Assembly: GCA_903789635.1 (NCBI GenBank)
Contig: CAIFEY010000002.1
Location: 99,587-163,586 of the forward strand
DNA: 64,000 bases
Direction of reading: 5' to 3'
Source of the DNA: an uncultured Eubacteriaceae bacterium
GTDB lineage: Bacteria > Bacillota > Clostridia > Peptostreptococcales > Anaerovoracaceae
The notes beneath the pieces are model-generated. The model saw only the letters and a program-made list of their open reading frames with translations. It searched no databases and had not been told where the DNA came from. The first letter of the stretch is position 1, and every line of letters begins with the position of its first letter. Positions 45,471-54,821 of the stretch are shown in pieces. The translations under genes and the position numbers were made by a program.

Positions 45471-45614
45471 GTGTTGCTTATGGATACGCGGCATTCCGCG
45501 CGGTTCACGCCGCATATGCATTTTAGCGCCGCGAATCTTTCCAGACACGCGTGTGTGTGCGTATTAATTAATTAACTTTACGCATCCTTCCGGACCCACG
45601 GGCGCGAGGAGAAC

Positions 45615-46154
45615 TTATTTAAAATACCTGTTCAGCAAGCCCTGGAAAGCAGCTCCATGTCTTGCCTCGTCCTTGCACATCTCGTGAACGGTGTCATGGA
45701 TGGCATCGAGATTCTGCTGTTTAGCGCGAGTAGCGAGATCCTTCTTGCCTGCGCAAGCGCCTCTCTCAGCCTCAACACGCATTTCGAGGTTCTTCTTCGT
45801 GGAGTCTGTGAGTACCTCACCAAGGAGCTCTGCGAACTTGGAAGCATGCTCTGCCTCTTCATGCGCAGCCTGCTGATAATACAGTCCGACCTCCGGATAT
45901 CCCTCACGGAAAGCGACTCTGGACATAGCCAGGTACATGCCGACTTCGGAGCACTCGCCGTTGAAGTTAGCCTGCAGATCCTTGATGATCTCAGGATCTA
46001 CGCCCTGTGCGATGCCGACAACGTGCTGGTCAGCCCATCCTGCACCTTCCTCAACCTTGTTGAATTTGGCTGCAGGAGCTCCGCACTGAGGACATTTCTC
46101 CGGTGGTTCTGGTCCTTCGTAAACGTAACCACAAACTGAACATACCCATTTCAT
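45615..46154 (-). CDS. rbr: Rubrerythrin with N-terminal rubredoxin domain (reverse rubrerythrin)
   Basis: This 179-residue non-haem iron protein reduces H2O2 in anaerobes. The N-terminal rubredoxin domain has [25 protein letters not shown] (two CxxC). The ferritin-like four-helix domain follows with a di-iron site ([42 protein letters not shown]). The domain order is reversed from classical rubrerythrin, as in Clostridium. The start is ATG 46154 with GAGGTG upstream; the track start (46163) lies in the ribosome site. A TTTATG-17-TATAAG promoter on the - strand (~46225-46265) is possible. Confidence 0.95.
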   Translation of the reverse strand: MKWVCSVCGYVYEGPEPPEKCPQCGAPAAKFNKVEEGAGWADQHVVGIAQGVDPEIIKDLQANFNGECSEVGMYLAMSRVAFREGYPEVGLYYQQAAHEEAEHASKFAELLGEVLTDSTKKNLEMRVEAERGACAGKKDLATRAKQQNLDAIHDTVHEMCKDEARHGAAFQGLLNRYFK

Positions 46155-46411
46155 AGTAAACACCTCTTTCTAAAATTAGAACTAACGGCTCTGTGCCGCC
46201 ACTTGTAACACGGATGATGCGGAATGCTCTGAATAATTTAGCTTATAGAACATTACTTATCACCCATAAATATTGTAACACACTTTCCGGCTTTTCTGTG
46301 AATATCTGGTAAATTAATTTTTGTTTCTTATGATATTACTAGGGGTATAAGGATGAAGGTAATTAGATAACAAATCAAATTGATGTGTATTTATCGCATG
46401 GAGGAGAAGAT

Positions 46412-46642
46412 ATGGAACTCAAAGAACGTGTAAACACCGCGCTGGACGAGGTTAGAGAAGTCCTGAAGAGAGACGGCGGAAACCTGGAGCTGGTAGACAT
46501 CACCCCGGAGAAGGTCGTCAAGGTAAGACTGCAGGGCCACTGCATCGGCTGCCCGGGCGCACAGATGACGCTGAGAATGGTTGTTCAGCAGATTCTGCAG
46601 CAGGCAGTTCCGGAAGTCACAGGTGTCGAGGCAGTAGACTAA
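46412..46642 (+). CDS. NifU C-terminal-domain Fe-S scaffold (Nfu-type)
   Basis: This 76-residue Nfu domain carries the cluster-binding CxxC in GHCIGCPGAQMTLRMVV. It helps deliver Fe-S clusters. ATG 46412 follows GGAGGAG by 5 bases; the track start (46385) is replaced. It is divergent from rubrerythrin across a ~255-base AT-rich promoter region and ends at a terminator at 46706. It is a single-gene unit. Confidence 0.92.
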   Translation: MELKERVNTALDEVREVLKRDGGNLELVDITPEKVVKVRLQGHCIGCPGAQMTLRMVVQQILQQAVPEVTGVEAVD

Positions 46643-46705
46643 TCCGTTCCCGCATCGGGAAGACATTCGAAGAATCGAATCAGCAGGTCCGCAAGGGCCT
46701 TTCAG

Positions 46706-46731
46706 AGGGAGCTGCGTGTCGGCTCCCTTTT
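46706..46731 (+). terminator. Intrinsic terminator after the Nfu gene
   Basis: AGGGAGC pairs with GCTCCCT around a 9-base loop, followed by TTTT. The rest of the gap to 46942 has a TACAAT hexamer near 46800 without a clear -35. Confidence 0.8.
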
Positions 46732-46942
46732 CAGTGGGCAAAATCCGCCCGCGCTGCAGAATCGACGCAATTGATGCGGCAGGAACCGCTGTTTTATGAT
46801 ACAATAAAAGTTACGGTAATTTCTTTGGGACAAAGCCGCACTTGCGGCAGCAGCCCTCTGCCGCGTCTCAAGCAGAGGTCCCAGCGCGAAACGACGAGAA
46901 CAATACAGCGATTACGAATATAGAAGAAAGGCAGGAGGAGTC

Positions 46943-48403
46943 ATGGCGAGAAAACCGTCGCGGGAAGAACTGAAGAAGGCAGTCGACCGGGTGATCCCGG
47001 AAGCAGAGGCCGTGCTGCAGAAGCTGGTCAGGATCAACAGCGAGCAGAAGCCGCCGGTGACCGCGGAGGACGGCACGGTTTACCCGTTCGGGCAGGGCGT
47101 CGAGGACGCCTACCAGGTCTTCCTCGAGACTGCACGCTCGCTGGGCTTCACGACGGAGGACGCCGATCACTACGGCGGCCACGCGGAGATTGGATCCGGC
47201 AGGGAGGTACTCGGCATTATCGGCCACCTGGACGTCGTGCCGGCGAGCGGAAAGTGGGACTTCGACCCGTTCTCGGGCGAGATCAAGGACGGATTCATGC
47301 TCGGCAGGGGAACGACGGACGACAAAGGCCCCCTGGTCGCCGCATTATACGCGGTCAAGGCGCTGCTGGACGCCGGGTTCGTGCCGGACAGGAAGATCCG
47401 CGTCATCGCCGGACTCGACGAGGAGACGGACTGGGCGGGTCTCGATTACTACCGGAAGAAGTTCAGGGATCCGGACTTCGGCTTCTCCCCGGACAGCGAC
47501 TTCCCGCTCGTCAACGGAGAGATGGGGATCCTGAACTTCGACTTTGCCCGCAAGCTTCACAAGACGATCTCCGACGGCCTGAGGCTCACCAGGCTCGAGG
47601 GCGGCGCGGCCAGAAACATCGTGCCGGATCACGCGAGGGCGCTGCTGAGCGGGCTGAATACAGGCGAGTGGGATGAGATCCGGGAGCAGGCGGAGGCGTT
47701 CGCCGAGGAGACGCATCTCCAGCTGCACGCGAAGAAGACCGGCAAGTCGCTCGAGGTCACGGCAGAGGGTAAGGCCGCCCACGGCTCCGAGCCATCCAAG
47801 GGCCTCAACGCCATCTCGGTGCTGCTGAAGTTCCTGGGCACGCTGGACTTTGTCAGCGACGACATCAATGCGTTACTGGCCTTCTACAACGAACACATCG
47901 GATTCGCCACGGACGGAAGCGGGCTCGGGTGCGCCAGGGCCGGGAAATACGGCGACGACTTGACTTTTAATATCGGTCTGATAAAATTCGACAAGGAAGC
48001 CGTCTCCGTACTCGCGGATATCCGATATCCGATCGGTACCGAGGCGGACGATGTTTATGCGCAGATGACGGAGCACCTGGACGAGTACGGAATCGGGCTG
48101 GTCAAGCGCAGCGACGAGAAGCCGATGTTCGAGCCGGAGGACGGGCCGCTCGCGTCCGCCATGATGGACGCGTACCGCGAATGCACGGGCGACATGAAGG
48201 CCCGCCCTAAGATTCTGGGCGGCGGCACCTACGCCAAGCCGTTCGCGAACATGCTCGCGTTCGGGGCGCTTTTCCCGGGCGACCAGGACCTGATGCACCA
48301 GCCGAACGAGGAGCTCTCGCTCGAGCGCTTCCGCCAGAGCATCGAGATCTACGCGCAGGCGATCATGACGATGGCCGACGCGGAGTTCCAGATCGAGGCG
48401 TAA
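46943..48403 (+). CDS. pepV: M20-family dipeptidase (PepV-type)
   Basis: This 486-residue zinc dipeptidase has the M20 metal ligands in IIGHLDVVPASGKWDFDPF, LGRGTTDDKGPLVAALYAVKA (bridging Asp), IAGLDEETDWAGLDYY (catalytic Glu pair) and a late His in DLMHQPNEELSLE. A lid domain occupies ~residues 190-380. It processes Xaa-dipeptides in the cytoplasm. AGGAGG ~8 bases upstream supports the ATG. It is a single-gene unit with no peptide transporter nearby. Confidence 0.93.
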   Translation: MARKPSREELKKAVDRVIPEAEAVLQKLVRINSEQKPPVTAEDGTVYPFGQGVEDAYQVFLETARSLGFTTEDADHYGGHAEIGSGREVLGIIGHLDVVPASGKWDFDPFSGEIKDGFMLGRGTTDDKGPLVAALYAVKALLDAGFVPDRKIRVIAGLDEETDWAGLDYYRKKFRDPDFGFSPDSDFPLVNGEMGILNFDFARKLHKTISDGLRLTRLEGGAARNIVPDHARALLSGLNTGEWDEIREQAEAFAEETHLQLHAKKTGKSLEVTAEGKAAHGSEPSKGLNAISVLLKFLGTLDFVSDDINALLAFYNEHIGFATDGSGLGCARAGKYGDDLTFNIGLIKFDKEAVSVLADIRYPIGTEADDVYAQMTEHLDEYGIGLVKRSDEKPMFEPEDGPLASAMMDAYRECTGDMKARPKILGGGTYAKPFANMLAFGALFPGDQDLMHQPNEELSLERFRQSIEIYAQAIMTMADAEFQIEA

Positions 48404-48579
48404 CCGTTTCGGCCGTTTCGGGAAACTGCGTTATGGGCAGCAGCGCCCAGGACAAAGATGGCGGCCCGCGTCAGAAACTTTTCTGATGGCCGTCGCTGAT
48501 ATTATAGAAATAATTATAAGATAATAAATTAATCGATAAGGATCAAGATAAAGGTCAGGATAAAGATTAAGGAGACACG

Positions 48580-48999
48580 GTGAGAGAAGTCGTAATCAAC
48601 GGAATAGCAGAGACCGAGGCGTTCGGCCGCAGGCTGGGCGAGGAGGCGCAGCCGGGGGACATCCTGGCGCTGATCGGCGACCTGGGCACGGGCAAGACGA
48701 CCCTGACCAAGTCGATCGCAGCCGGCCTCGGCGTCACGGAGGATATCACGAGCCCGACGTTCACGATCGTGAACGAGTACCACTCCGGCAGGCTGCCGCT
48801 GTACCACTTCGACGTGTACCGGCTCGACTCCGGCGCGGACCTGATCGACATCGGCGCGGAGGAGTACTTTGACGCCGGCGGCGTCTGCATCATCGAGTGG
48901 GCGGACCGCGTCGCGGAGATTCTGCCCGACGATGCCAAGGTGATCTTTATCGAATACGGAGAGAAGGAAGGAGAGCGGCTGTACCAATGTACATTTTAG
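48580..48999 (+). CDS. tsaE: tRNA t6A threonylcarbamoyladenosine biosynthesis ATPase TsaE
   Basis: This 139-residue P-loop ATPase has GDLGTGKTTLTKSIAAGLG (Walker A), SPTFTIVNEY and FDVYRLDSGAD, and IEWADRVAEILPDD. It assists the TsaB-TsaD complex in t6A37 modification of tRNA. The start is GTG 48580 with AAGGAG 6 bases upstream. It overlaps tsaB by 13 bases. It opens a conserved Firmicutes cluster continuing to rex. Confidence 0.96.
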   Translation: MREVVINGIAETEAFGRRLGEEAQPGDILALIGDLGTGKTTLTKSIAAGLGVTEDITSPTFTIVNEYHSGRLPLYHFDVYRLDSGADLIDIGAEEYFDAGGVCIIEWADRVAEILPDDAKVIFIEYGEKEGERLYQCTF

Positions 49000-49721
49000 C
49001 GATCGATACTACAGGACCGCTGGGATCGGCGGCTCTGCTGGATTTAGAGACGGAAAAGACAGTGATGAAAATCAGCGCGGAGGAGAAGGGACACCTGAAG
49101 AACCTGATGCCGCTGGTGCAGTCACTGCTCGAGCAGGAGCACGCGGCCCCTGCGGATATCGCCGCGGTCGCGGCATCCGTCGGACCGGGATCCTACACGG
49201 GAATCCGGATCGGCGTGACCTCGGCGCGCGCGTTTGCGCAGGCGCTGAACATCCCGTGCATACGTGTCGGAACCCTGGACATGTTCCGTCAGAAGGCGGA
49301 GGACAGGGACGCCGCAGTGATCTTCAACGCGCGGCGCGGCCAGGTCTACGGCGCGGTTTACAGAAAGGGCGGCGGGGCCGTCATGGAGCCGTGCCCGTGC
49401 ATGCTCGAGGATGTATATAATTGTGTGAAAGAGAACGGGCTGAACCCGGTCTGGTACGGGGACGGAATCGACGCGTATCAAGGCAGTGAACAGTTCGGAA
49501 AGTATTTGGAGGGCGCGGAGTGCGCCGACAAGTCCGAGCGGTATCAGACCGCCGGGATGGCCGTCAGGGAAGCCCTGCGCCTTTACCGCGCGGGGGAGAC
49601 CTGCAGGGTCGAGGAACTTTTGCCTGAGTACATGAGGAAGACGGAGGCCGAGCAGAAACTGCAGGACGGATCCCTGGAACGCGCCAGGGCGGCCAAGCTC
49701 GCCCGCTTCCGCAGCCGATAG
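48987..49721 (+). CDS. tsaB: tRNA t6A biosynthesis protein TsaB
   Basis: This 244-residue ASKHA-fold protein pairs with TsaD. YILAIDTTGPLGSAALLD opens the fold and SVGPGSYTGIRIGVTSARAFAQAL is the signature. The track start at 48897 lies within tsaE in another frame; ATG 48987 gives the conserved N terminus and a 13-base overlap with tsaE, implying coupled translation. Confidence 0.95.
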   Translation: MYILAIDTTGPLGSAALLDLETEKTVMKISAEEKGHLKNLMPLVQSLLEQEHAAPADIAAVAASVGPGSYTGIRIGVTSARAFAQALNIPCIRVGTLDMFRQKAEDRDAAVIFNARRGQVYGAVYRKGGGAVMEPCPCMLEDVYNCVKENGLNPVWYGDGIDAYQGSEQFGKYLEGAECADKSERYQTAGMAVREALRLYRAGETCRVEELLPEYMRKTEAEQKLQDGSLERARAAKLARFRSR

Positions 49722-49736
49722 GAGGCAGCAGACAAA

Positions 49737-50270
49737 ATGGATATACACGATATTAAAGACTTAATCGAAGAACTGCAGGACGACCCGGATTTTCAGATCC
49801 AGGAGATGATCCTGAGGAATGCGAAGAGCGGGGACGCCAGGCGCCTAGCCGAGATCGACCGGCAGTGCTTCCCGCAGCCTTATTCCGAGTCGATGCTGAG
49901 CCACGATATCCAGTACGGGGATAATCTGACCCTGCTGACCGCGGTCATCGAGCAGGAGATCGTCGGCTACATCGAGATCATGATCGTTGCGGACGAGTGC
50001 GAGATCCAGCGCGTCGCGGTGCTTCCGGAGTACCGCCGCCGCTACGTCGCCTCCATGCTGATGGACGCGACGCTCCACCTGAGCGAGTCCCTCGGGATCA
50101 AGAGCCACTACCTCGAGGTCCGCGCCGGCAATGAACCCGCGATCAAGCTCTACGAGCACTTCGGGTTCCAGAAGAACGGCGTCAGAAAGAAGTATTACGG
50201 CGACGAGGATGCCGTCCTGATGCTCCGCATCGGCGATCCGCAGCAGTTCGACCCGGATAAGCTCTCGTAG
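49737..50270 (+). CDS. rimI: RimI-type GNAT N-acetyltransferase
   Basis: This 177-residue acetyltransferase sits in the standard tsaB-rimI-tsaD order and is expected to acetylate protein N-terminal residues such as ribosomal S18. IQRVAVLPEYRRRYVASMLMDATL is motif A, although the usual Q/R-x-x-G-x-G/A loop reads RRRYVA, a departure that may weaken acetyl-CoA binding. LEVRAGNEPAIKLYEHFGF is motif B. The N-terminal ~28 residues are an extra acidic segment. AGGAGG lies 11 bases before the ATG. Confidence 0.92.
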   Translation: MDIHDIKDLIEELQDDPDFQIQEMILRNAKSGDARRLAEIDRQCFPQPYSESMLSHDIQYGDNLTLLTAVIEQEIVGYIEIMIVADECEIQRVAVLPEYRRRYVASMLMDATLHLSESLGIKSHYLEVRAGNEPAIKLYEHFGFQKNGVRKKYYGDEDAVLMLRIGDPQQFDPDKLS

Positions 50271-50328
50271 GCGGCCGGGGATGGCTTTTGCCTCGGACAA
50301 AGAACACATGCGCAAGAAGGAAAGAATC

Positions 50329-51345
50329 ATGCTGAATGAACAATTTATCACCCTGGGAATAGAATCGAGCTGTGACGAGACGTCGATCGCCGTCGTGGCG
50401 GACGGGAGGAAGATCCTGTCGAACGTCATCTCTTCGCAGATCGCCATTCACACCAAGTTCGGCGGCGTCGTGCCGGAGATCGCCTCCCGCCACCACCTGC
50501 AGAACATCAACGCCGTCCTGCAGCAGTCGCTGGACGAGGCGGGCGTCACGCTCTCTGACGTGGACCTGATCGGCGTCACGAACGGGCCCGGGCTCATCGG
50601 CGCTGTCGTGATCGGCGTGGCGACGGCCAAGGCGCTGTCGCTCGCGTCCGGAATCCCGCTGGTCGGCGTCAACCACATGCACGGCCACGTCAGCGCCAAC
50701 TACCTCCAGTACGAGGATTTGAAGCCGCCTTTTTTGGCGCTGATCGTCTCCGGAGGGCACACGAACATCGTCGACGTGACTGACTACAACACCTGCAGGG
50801 TGCTCGGCTCGACGCGTGACGACGCCGCGGGCGAGGCCTACGACAAGGTCGCGCGCGTGATCGGCCTCGGCTACCCGGGCGGTCCCAAGGTCGACAAGGC
50901 GGCTAAGGAGGGAAACCCGGACGCCGTCCAGTTCAAGCGCGTGTACCTGGAGAAGGGAAGCTACGACTTCAGCTTCAGCGGCCTGAAGACGCAGGTCATC
51001 AACTACGTCCACACGGAGAAGATGCGCGGCCATGAGCTGTCGGTTCCGGACATCTCCGCGAGCTTCCAGCAGGCCGTCGTCGACGTCATCGTGGACGAGG
51101 CGGTTTCCGCCGCGGAAGAGCGTCGCGAGGAGAAGCTCGTCATGGCGGGCGGCGTTGCGGCCAATTCCAAGCTCAGGGAGGAGATGCAGAAGGCCTGCGA
51201 TGCGCACGGCATCCGCCTCTACCGGCCGGAGCCGGTGCTCTGCACGGACAACGGCGCGATGATCGCCTCCGCCGCATACTATAAATACAGGAAAAACGGC
51301 GCGGACGGGCTGGACCTGGATGCCTACGCCAATCTGCCGCTGTAG
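50329..51345 (+). CDS. tsaD: tRNA t6A biosynthesis enzyme TsaD (Gcp)
   Basis: This 338-residue catalytic subunit transfers the threonylcarbamoyl group to A37. LGIESSCDETSIAVV opens the ASKHA fold, GVNHMHGHVSANYL carries the metal-binding HxxxH, and VMAGGVAANSKLREEM and CTDNGAMIA are later signatures. The track start (50281) is replaced by ATG 50329 with AAGGA ~8 bases upstream; ATG 50308 is a possible alternative. Confidence 0.96.
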   Translation: MLNEQFITLGIESSCDETSIAVVADGRKILSNVISSQIAIHTKFGGVVPEIASRHHLQNINAVLQQSLDEAGVTLSDVDLIGVTNGPGLIGAVVIGVATAKALSLASGIPLVGVNHMHGHVSANYLQYEDLKPPFLALIVSGGHTNIVDVTDYNTCRVLGSTRDDAAGEAYDKVARVIGLGYPGGPKVDKAAKEGNPDAVQFKRVYLEKGSYDFSFSGLKTQVINYVHTEKMRGHELSVPDISASFQQAVVDVIVDEAVSAAEERREEKLVMAGGVAANSKLREEMQKACDAHGIRLYRPEPVLCTDNGAMIASAAYYKYRKNGADGLDLDAYANLPL

Positions 51346-51377
51346 ACGATAAGGAAATGGATGTAAAGGAGTAGAGT

Positions 51378-53402
51378 ATGATTGTTTTGTCTGCGACAGA
51401 CATCACAAGGACATATGGGACAGATGTGATCCTGGATCACATCTCTTTTCATGTCAACGAGGGTGACCGGGTCGGCATCGTCGGCGCGAACGGTGCCGGA
51501 AAGACGACGCTCCTGGACATCATCGGCGGCAGGAAGGAACCGGATGAGGGCAGGTATTTTTTGTCCTCTGACGTGACCGTCGGGTATCTGCACCAGAACG
51601 ACACCTTCCAGGACGACTGCACCCTGAGGGAAGAGGTGCATCGGATTTACCACGACTTCGAGGAGGCGGAGAAGGAGATCAACGCCCTGACGCAGCAGAT
51701 CGCGCAGATGGCCGCGGACGGAAAGACGGAGACGCCGGAGTACCGCAGGACCATGGAGCGGTACGGAACGCTGCAGGACAAGTTTGAGCGGGACGGCGGG
51801 TTCTCGTATAAGAGCGAGATGCGCGGCATCCTGAACAGCATGGCGTTCGGGGAGGAGTACTACGACAAGCCGATCTCGTCCCTTTCCGGCGGCGAGCGCA
51901 CGAGGCTCGCGCTGGCCTGCCTTTTGATGAGAAAGCCGGACGTGCTGATGCTCGATGAGCCGACGAACCACCTCGACATCGGGATGCTGAACTGGCTCGA
52001 GCAGTTCCTGCGTAACTACAAGGGCACGGTGATCATGGTCTCGCATGACCGGTACTTCCTGGACCAGCTCTGCACGAGGATCTTTGAGGTCTCGCACCAC
52101 CGCCTGACGTGCTACGACGGAAACTACACCGAGTACGCGCAGAAGAAGAAGCAGCAGAGGGAGTCCGACCTGCGTGCATATAAGAAGCAGCAGGAGGAGA
52201 TCCACCGCCAGGAGGACATGATCCGCCGCTTCAAGGAGCGCGGGACGGAGCACCTGGCCAAGCGCGCGGCTTCCAGGGAGAAGATGCTCGCGCACATGGA
52301 CGTCCTGGAGCCCCCGGATTCTGACGGTCCGTCGCTGAACGTGAACTTTCGCCAGGACTACGAGACGGGCAACGACGTCCTGCTCGGCGAGGACGTCGGC
52401 GAGTCGTTCCGCACCGACGACGGCGTGAGGAGGCTCTTTCAGCACGCGGACTTCGACATCAAGAAGGGCGAGCGGATCTGCATCGTCGGCCCGAACGGGA
52501 TCGGAAAGACGACGCTGCTACGCCTGATGCTTGGCGAGATCCGCCCGACGGAGGGAAAGATCCGGGTCGGCAGGAACGTGAAGTTCGGCTACTATGACCA
52601 GCGTCAGGAACAGCTCCACGACGACAAGACCGTCCTGGAAGAGGTCCACAGCTCGTACCGCCTGTATAAGGAGGGGGAGATCCGAAGCTTCCTGGGCCGG
52701 TTCCTGTTCCGGGGAGACCAGGTCTTCACGCAGGTCGGGTCCCTGTCCGGAGGAGAGAAGGCGCGCCTTGCGCTGCTGAAGCTGATGATGAGCGGCTCTA
52801 ACGTGCTGATGCTCGACGAGCCGACCAACCATCTCGACATCGAGTCGAAGGAGGTGTTCGAGGAGGCCCTGAGGGAGTTCCCGGGCACGATCGTCGCCGT
52901 CTCCCACGACCGTTACTTCCTGAACCAGATCGCGACCAAAATCTACGAGCTTGGGCCGGAGGGAATCACCAAGTACGAGGGCGGCTTCGACTACTACGAG
53001 GAGAAGAAGCAGGAGACCGCGTCCGGCAAGCAGTACCTGAACCAGATGAGAGACCTCGTCGGGGAGGCGGATTCCAAGCGCCGCGAGGCCTTCGGTGCCC
53101 AGCAGGACGGGGGTAACGGCGGTGAGGCAGGGACTTTGTCCGCGCAGCCGCTGTCGTCGGAAGAGGAGCGTGCACAGAAGAAAAAGCGCCAGGCCGAGGA
53201 GCGCAGAAAACAGAGAAAAATTGAACAACTCGAGGCGAGGATATCCGAACTCGAAGAAGAGATTGAGGAAATTCAGAAGCAGATGTGCGACCCGAAGATT
53301 TTGTCGAATTCCAAGAAATTGACAGAGTTGGACAAGAAACAGACGGAGGCGCAGGAAGAGCTGGACCGTTCTTATGACGAGTGGGCCCAGCTAGATGAAT
53401 AA
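51378..53402 (+). CDS. ydiF: ABC-F family ATPase (YdiF/Uup-like)
   Basis: This 674-residue soluble protein has two ATP-binding domains without membrane segments. Site 1 has GANGAGKTTLLD, LSGGERTRLALACLL and VLMLDEPTNHLDIG; site 2 has GPNGIGKTTLLR, LSGGEKARLALLKL and VLMLDEPTNHLDIE. The linker between domains (~residues 235-310, with AKRAASREKMLA) and a C-terminal coiled coil (EQLEARISELEEEIEEIQKQM) are typical ABC-F features. These proteins act on the ribosome. The position after tsaD equals that of ydiF in Bacillus subtilis. No evidence ties it to antibiotic resistance. Confidence 0.93.
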   Translation: MIVLSATDITRTYGTDVILDHISFHVNEGDRVGIVGANGAGKTTLLDIIGGRKEPDEGRYFLSSDVTVGYLHQNDTFQDDCTLREEVHRIYHDFEEAEKEINALTQQIAQMAADGKTETPEYRRTMERYGTLQDKFERDGGFSYKSEMRGILNSMAFGEEYYDKPISSLSGGERTRLALACLLMRKPDVLMLDEPTNHLDIGMLNWLEQFLRNYKGTVIMVSHDRYFLDQLCTRIFEVSHHRLTCYDGNYTEYAQKKKQQRESDLRAYKKQQEEIHRQEDMIRRFKERGTEHLAKRAASREKMLAHMDVLEPPDSDGPSLNVNFRQDYETGNDVLLGEDVGESFRTDDGVRRLFQHADFDIKKGERICIVGPNGIGKTTLLRLMLGEIRPTEGKIRVGRNVKFGYYDQRQEQLHDDKTVLEEVHSSYRLYKEGEIRSFLGRFLFRGDQVFTQVGSLSGGEKARLALLKLMMSGSNVLMLDEPTNHLDIESKEVFEEALREFPGTIVAVSHDRYFLNQIATKIYELGPEGITKYEGGFDYYEEKKQETASGKQYLNQMRDLVGEADSKRREAFGAQQDGGNGGEAGTLSAQPLSSEEERAQKKKRQAEERRKQRKIEQLEARISELEEEIEEIQKQMCDPKILSNSKKLTELDKKQTEAQEELDRSYDEWAQLDE

Positions 53403-53446
53403 TCTGACAATGTTTGCTGCATAAGGATAAATTGGCCTGGTTGTGG

Positions 53447-53475
53447 TTGATTCTGGAAAAAATATGGGTTATAAT
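53447..53475 (+). promoter_or_regulatory. Predicted promoter for acpP
   Basis: TTGATT (53447-53452), 17 bases, TATAAT (53470-53475). Transcription would start at ~53482, right at the palindrome described next. Confidence 0.7.
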
Positions 53476-53481
53476 GTGTGA

Positions 53482-53497
53482 AGTATCTAAAGATACT
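53482..53497. promoter_or_regulatory. AGTATCT-AA-AGATACT palindrome at the acpP start site
   Basis: A perfect 7-bp inverted repeat with a 2-base centre sits at the expected +1. It may be an operator for a fatty-acid regulator, as in FapR-controlled genes, but only loosely resembles the FapR consensus. Confidence 0.45.
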
Positions 53498-53513
53498 AGA
53501 GGAGGGCGAGACT

Positions 53514-53747
53514 ATGGTTTTTGAGAAAATCAGAGATATCATCGTAGATCAGCTAAGCGTAGATAAGTCAATGGTAACCATGGACACCAACATGACGAAG
53601 GATCTGGAAGCAGATTCGCTCGACGCGGTAGAAATCATCATGGCGATTGAGGAAGATTTCGATATCGAGATTCCAGATGAGGAAGCTGAGAAGTTCCAGG
53701 TTGTCGGCGACTTAGTCAAGTACGTAGAAGCCAGCACAGCGGAATAG
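53514..53747 (+). CDS. acpP: Acyl carrier protein
   Basis: This 77-residue carrier has the phosphopantetheine attachment serine in [23 protein letters not shown]. It shuttles acyl chains in fatty acid synthesis. ATG 53514 with AGGAGG 9 bases upstream replaces the track start at 53478. It has its own promoter and terminator and no fab genes nearby. Confidence 0.97.
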   Translation: MVFEKIRDIIVDQLSVDKSMVTMDTNMTKDLEADSLDAVEIIMAIEEDFDIEIPDEEAEKFQVVGDLVKYVEASTAE

Positions 53748-53757
53748 ACGATTGGAA

Positions 53758-53783
53758 CCGCCTCGCGCAGGCGGATTTTTTTT
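53758..53783 (+). terminator. Intrinsic terminator after acpP
   Basis: CCGCC and GGCGG form the stem around a 7-base loop, followed by a long T tract (53776-53783). Confidence 0.9.
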
Positions 53784-53901
53784 CTAATGTATTGTTAAAA
53801 TTTTGTTGATCTAAACGATTAGTTTAAACCAATGAATATTGATATGGCACAGAAAACGCGCGTGAAAACGCCGCAGGGGTCTGCGCCAGAGGGAGGGACA
53901 T

Positions 53902-54576
53902 GTGAGAAATAAGAATTCTAAAATCTCCAACGCAGTCATCAGACGACTGCCAAGATACCGGCGTTATCTGATCGAGCTGAAAAAGAAGGGCGTTGAGAAA
54001 ATTTCTTCTAAGGACTTCAGTGCAATGATCGGATACACCGCTTCACAGATCCGTCAGGACCTGAACAATTTCGGCGATTTCGGTCAGCAGGGCTACGGCT
54101 ACAGCGTAGCGGAGCTGTATAAGGAAATCAGCAAGATTCTGGGACTGGACAGGGACTACACGATGGTTCTGGTCGGTGCCGGAAACCTGGGTCAGGCGAT
54201 CTCCAAGTATGCGGTCAGCCTGATTGAAGAGGGATTCCAGCTCAGCGCTGCATTCGAGATCGATCCGGAGAGAATCGGAAAGACGATCGAGGGAATTCCG
54301 ATTTACGACTACGAGGAAATGGAAGAGTACGTAGAGAAGAACCACATCGACATCGGTGTCATCTGCGTAAACCGCGGAAACGCACAGGAAGTTGCGGATC
54401 GTCTGTCAGCGGCAGGCGCCAAGGGAATCTGGAACTTCGCTCTGGTCGACCTCAAGGTGCCGGACACGGTCGCCCTGGAGTCGGTACACCTCTCCGACAC
54501 GCTCCACTCGCTGGCATACCACATGAACGATATCCGCCAGACGGGCGTCAAGGGCGTAAGCCTGGACGAGGACTAG
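53902..54576 (+). CDS. rex: Redox-sensing transcriptional repressor Rex
   Basis: This 224-residue repressor senses the NADH/NAD+ ratio. The winged helix is DFSAMIGYTASQIRQDLNNFGDFGQQGYGY; the Rossmann NAD site is MVLVGAGNLGQAISKY; and GIWNFALVDLKVP is a conserved C-terminal segment. The start is GTG 53902 behind GGAGG. It typically controls fermentation and redox genes; no Rex operator (TTGTGAA...TTCACAA) was noticed upstream of it here. The acpP-rex order with groESL nearby resembles Bacillus. Confidence 0.96.
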   Translation: MRNKNSKISNAVIRRLPRYRRYLIELKKKGVEKISSKDFSAMIGYTASQIRQDLNNFGDFGQQGYGYSVAELYKEISKILGLDRDYTMVLVGAGNLGQAISKYAVSLIEEGFQLSAAFEIDPERIGKTIEGIPIYDYEEMEEYVEKNHIDIGVICVNRGNAQEVADRLSAAGAKGIWNFALVDLKVPDTVALESVHLSDTLHSLAYHMNDIRQTGVKGVSLDED

Positions 54577-54821
54577 CGCACCGCGCCATTCGCGCATCGT
54601 GCACTGTGCATTCGCGTGCCGTGAATCACACGCAGCGGATACGCGCACTTACGTATTGTTGTGAATTGGAGAAGCCATCGTGAAACAACTGGTAAACGGC
54701 CGGTACAACGACTGGTATTATGAAGAATTCGGGGAATAAATCTCATCTCAACAGATTTATTGATTCATACAATCACATACGATCTCAAAATAATAAAAAC
54801 AAAACAAAATAGAAAAGATAA
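54577..54821 (+). other. Intergenic region after rex with a possible 19-codon ORF
   Basis: The first 100 bases hold degenerate CATTCGCG/GTGCA repeats. GTG 54680 to TAA 54739 encodes 19 residues (VKQLVNGRYNDWYYEEFGE) behind GGAG at an 8-base spacing; it is unlike random coding, but too short to judge. AATAAATCT (54735-54743) pairs with AGATTTATT (54753-54761) at its end. No other gene was seen. Confidence 0.3.

Noticed and set aside
51378-53402. Antibiotic-resistance ABC-F protein
   Set aside because: Its place after tsaD is the conserved housekeeping ydiF position; nothing indicates a resistance subtype.
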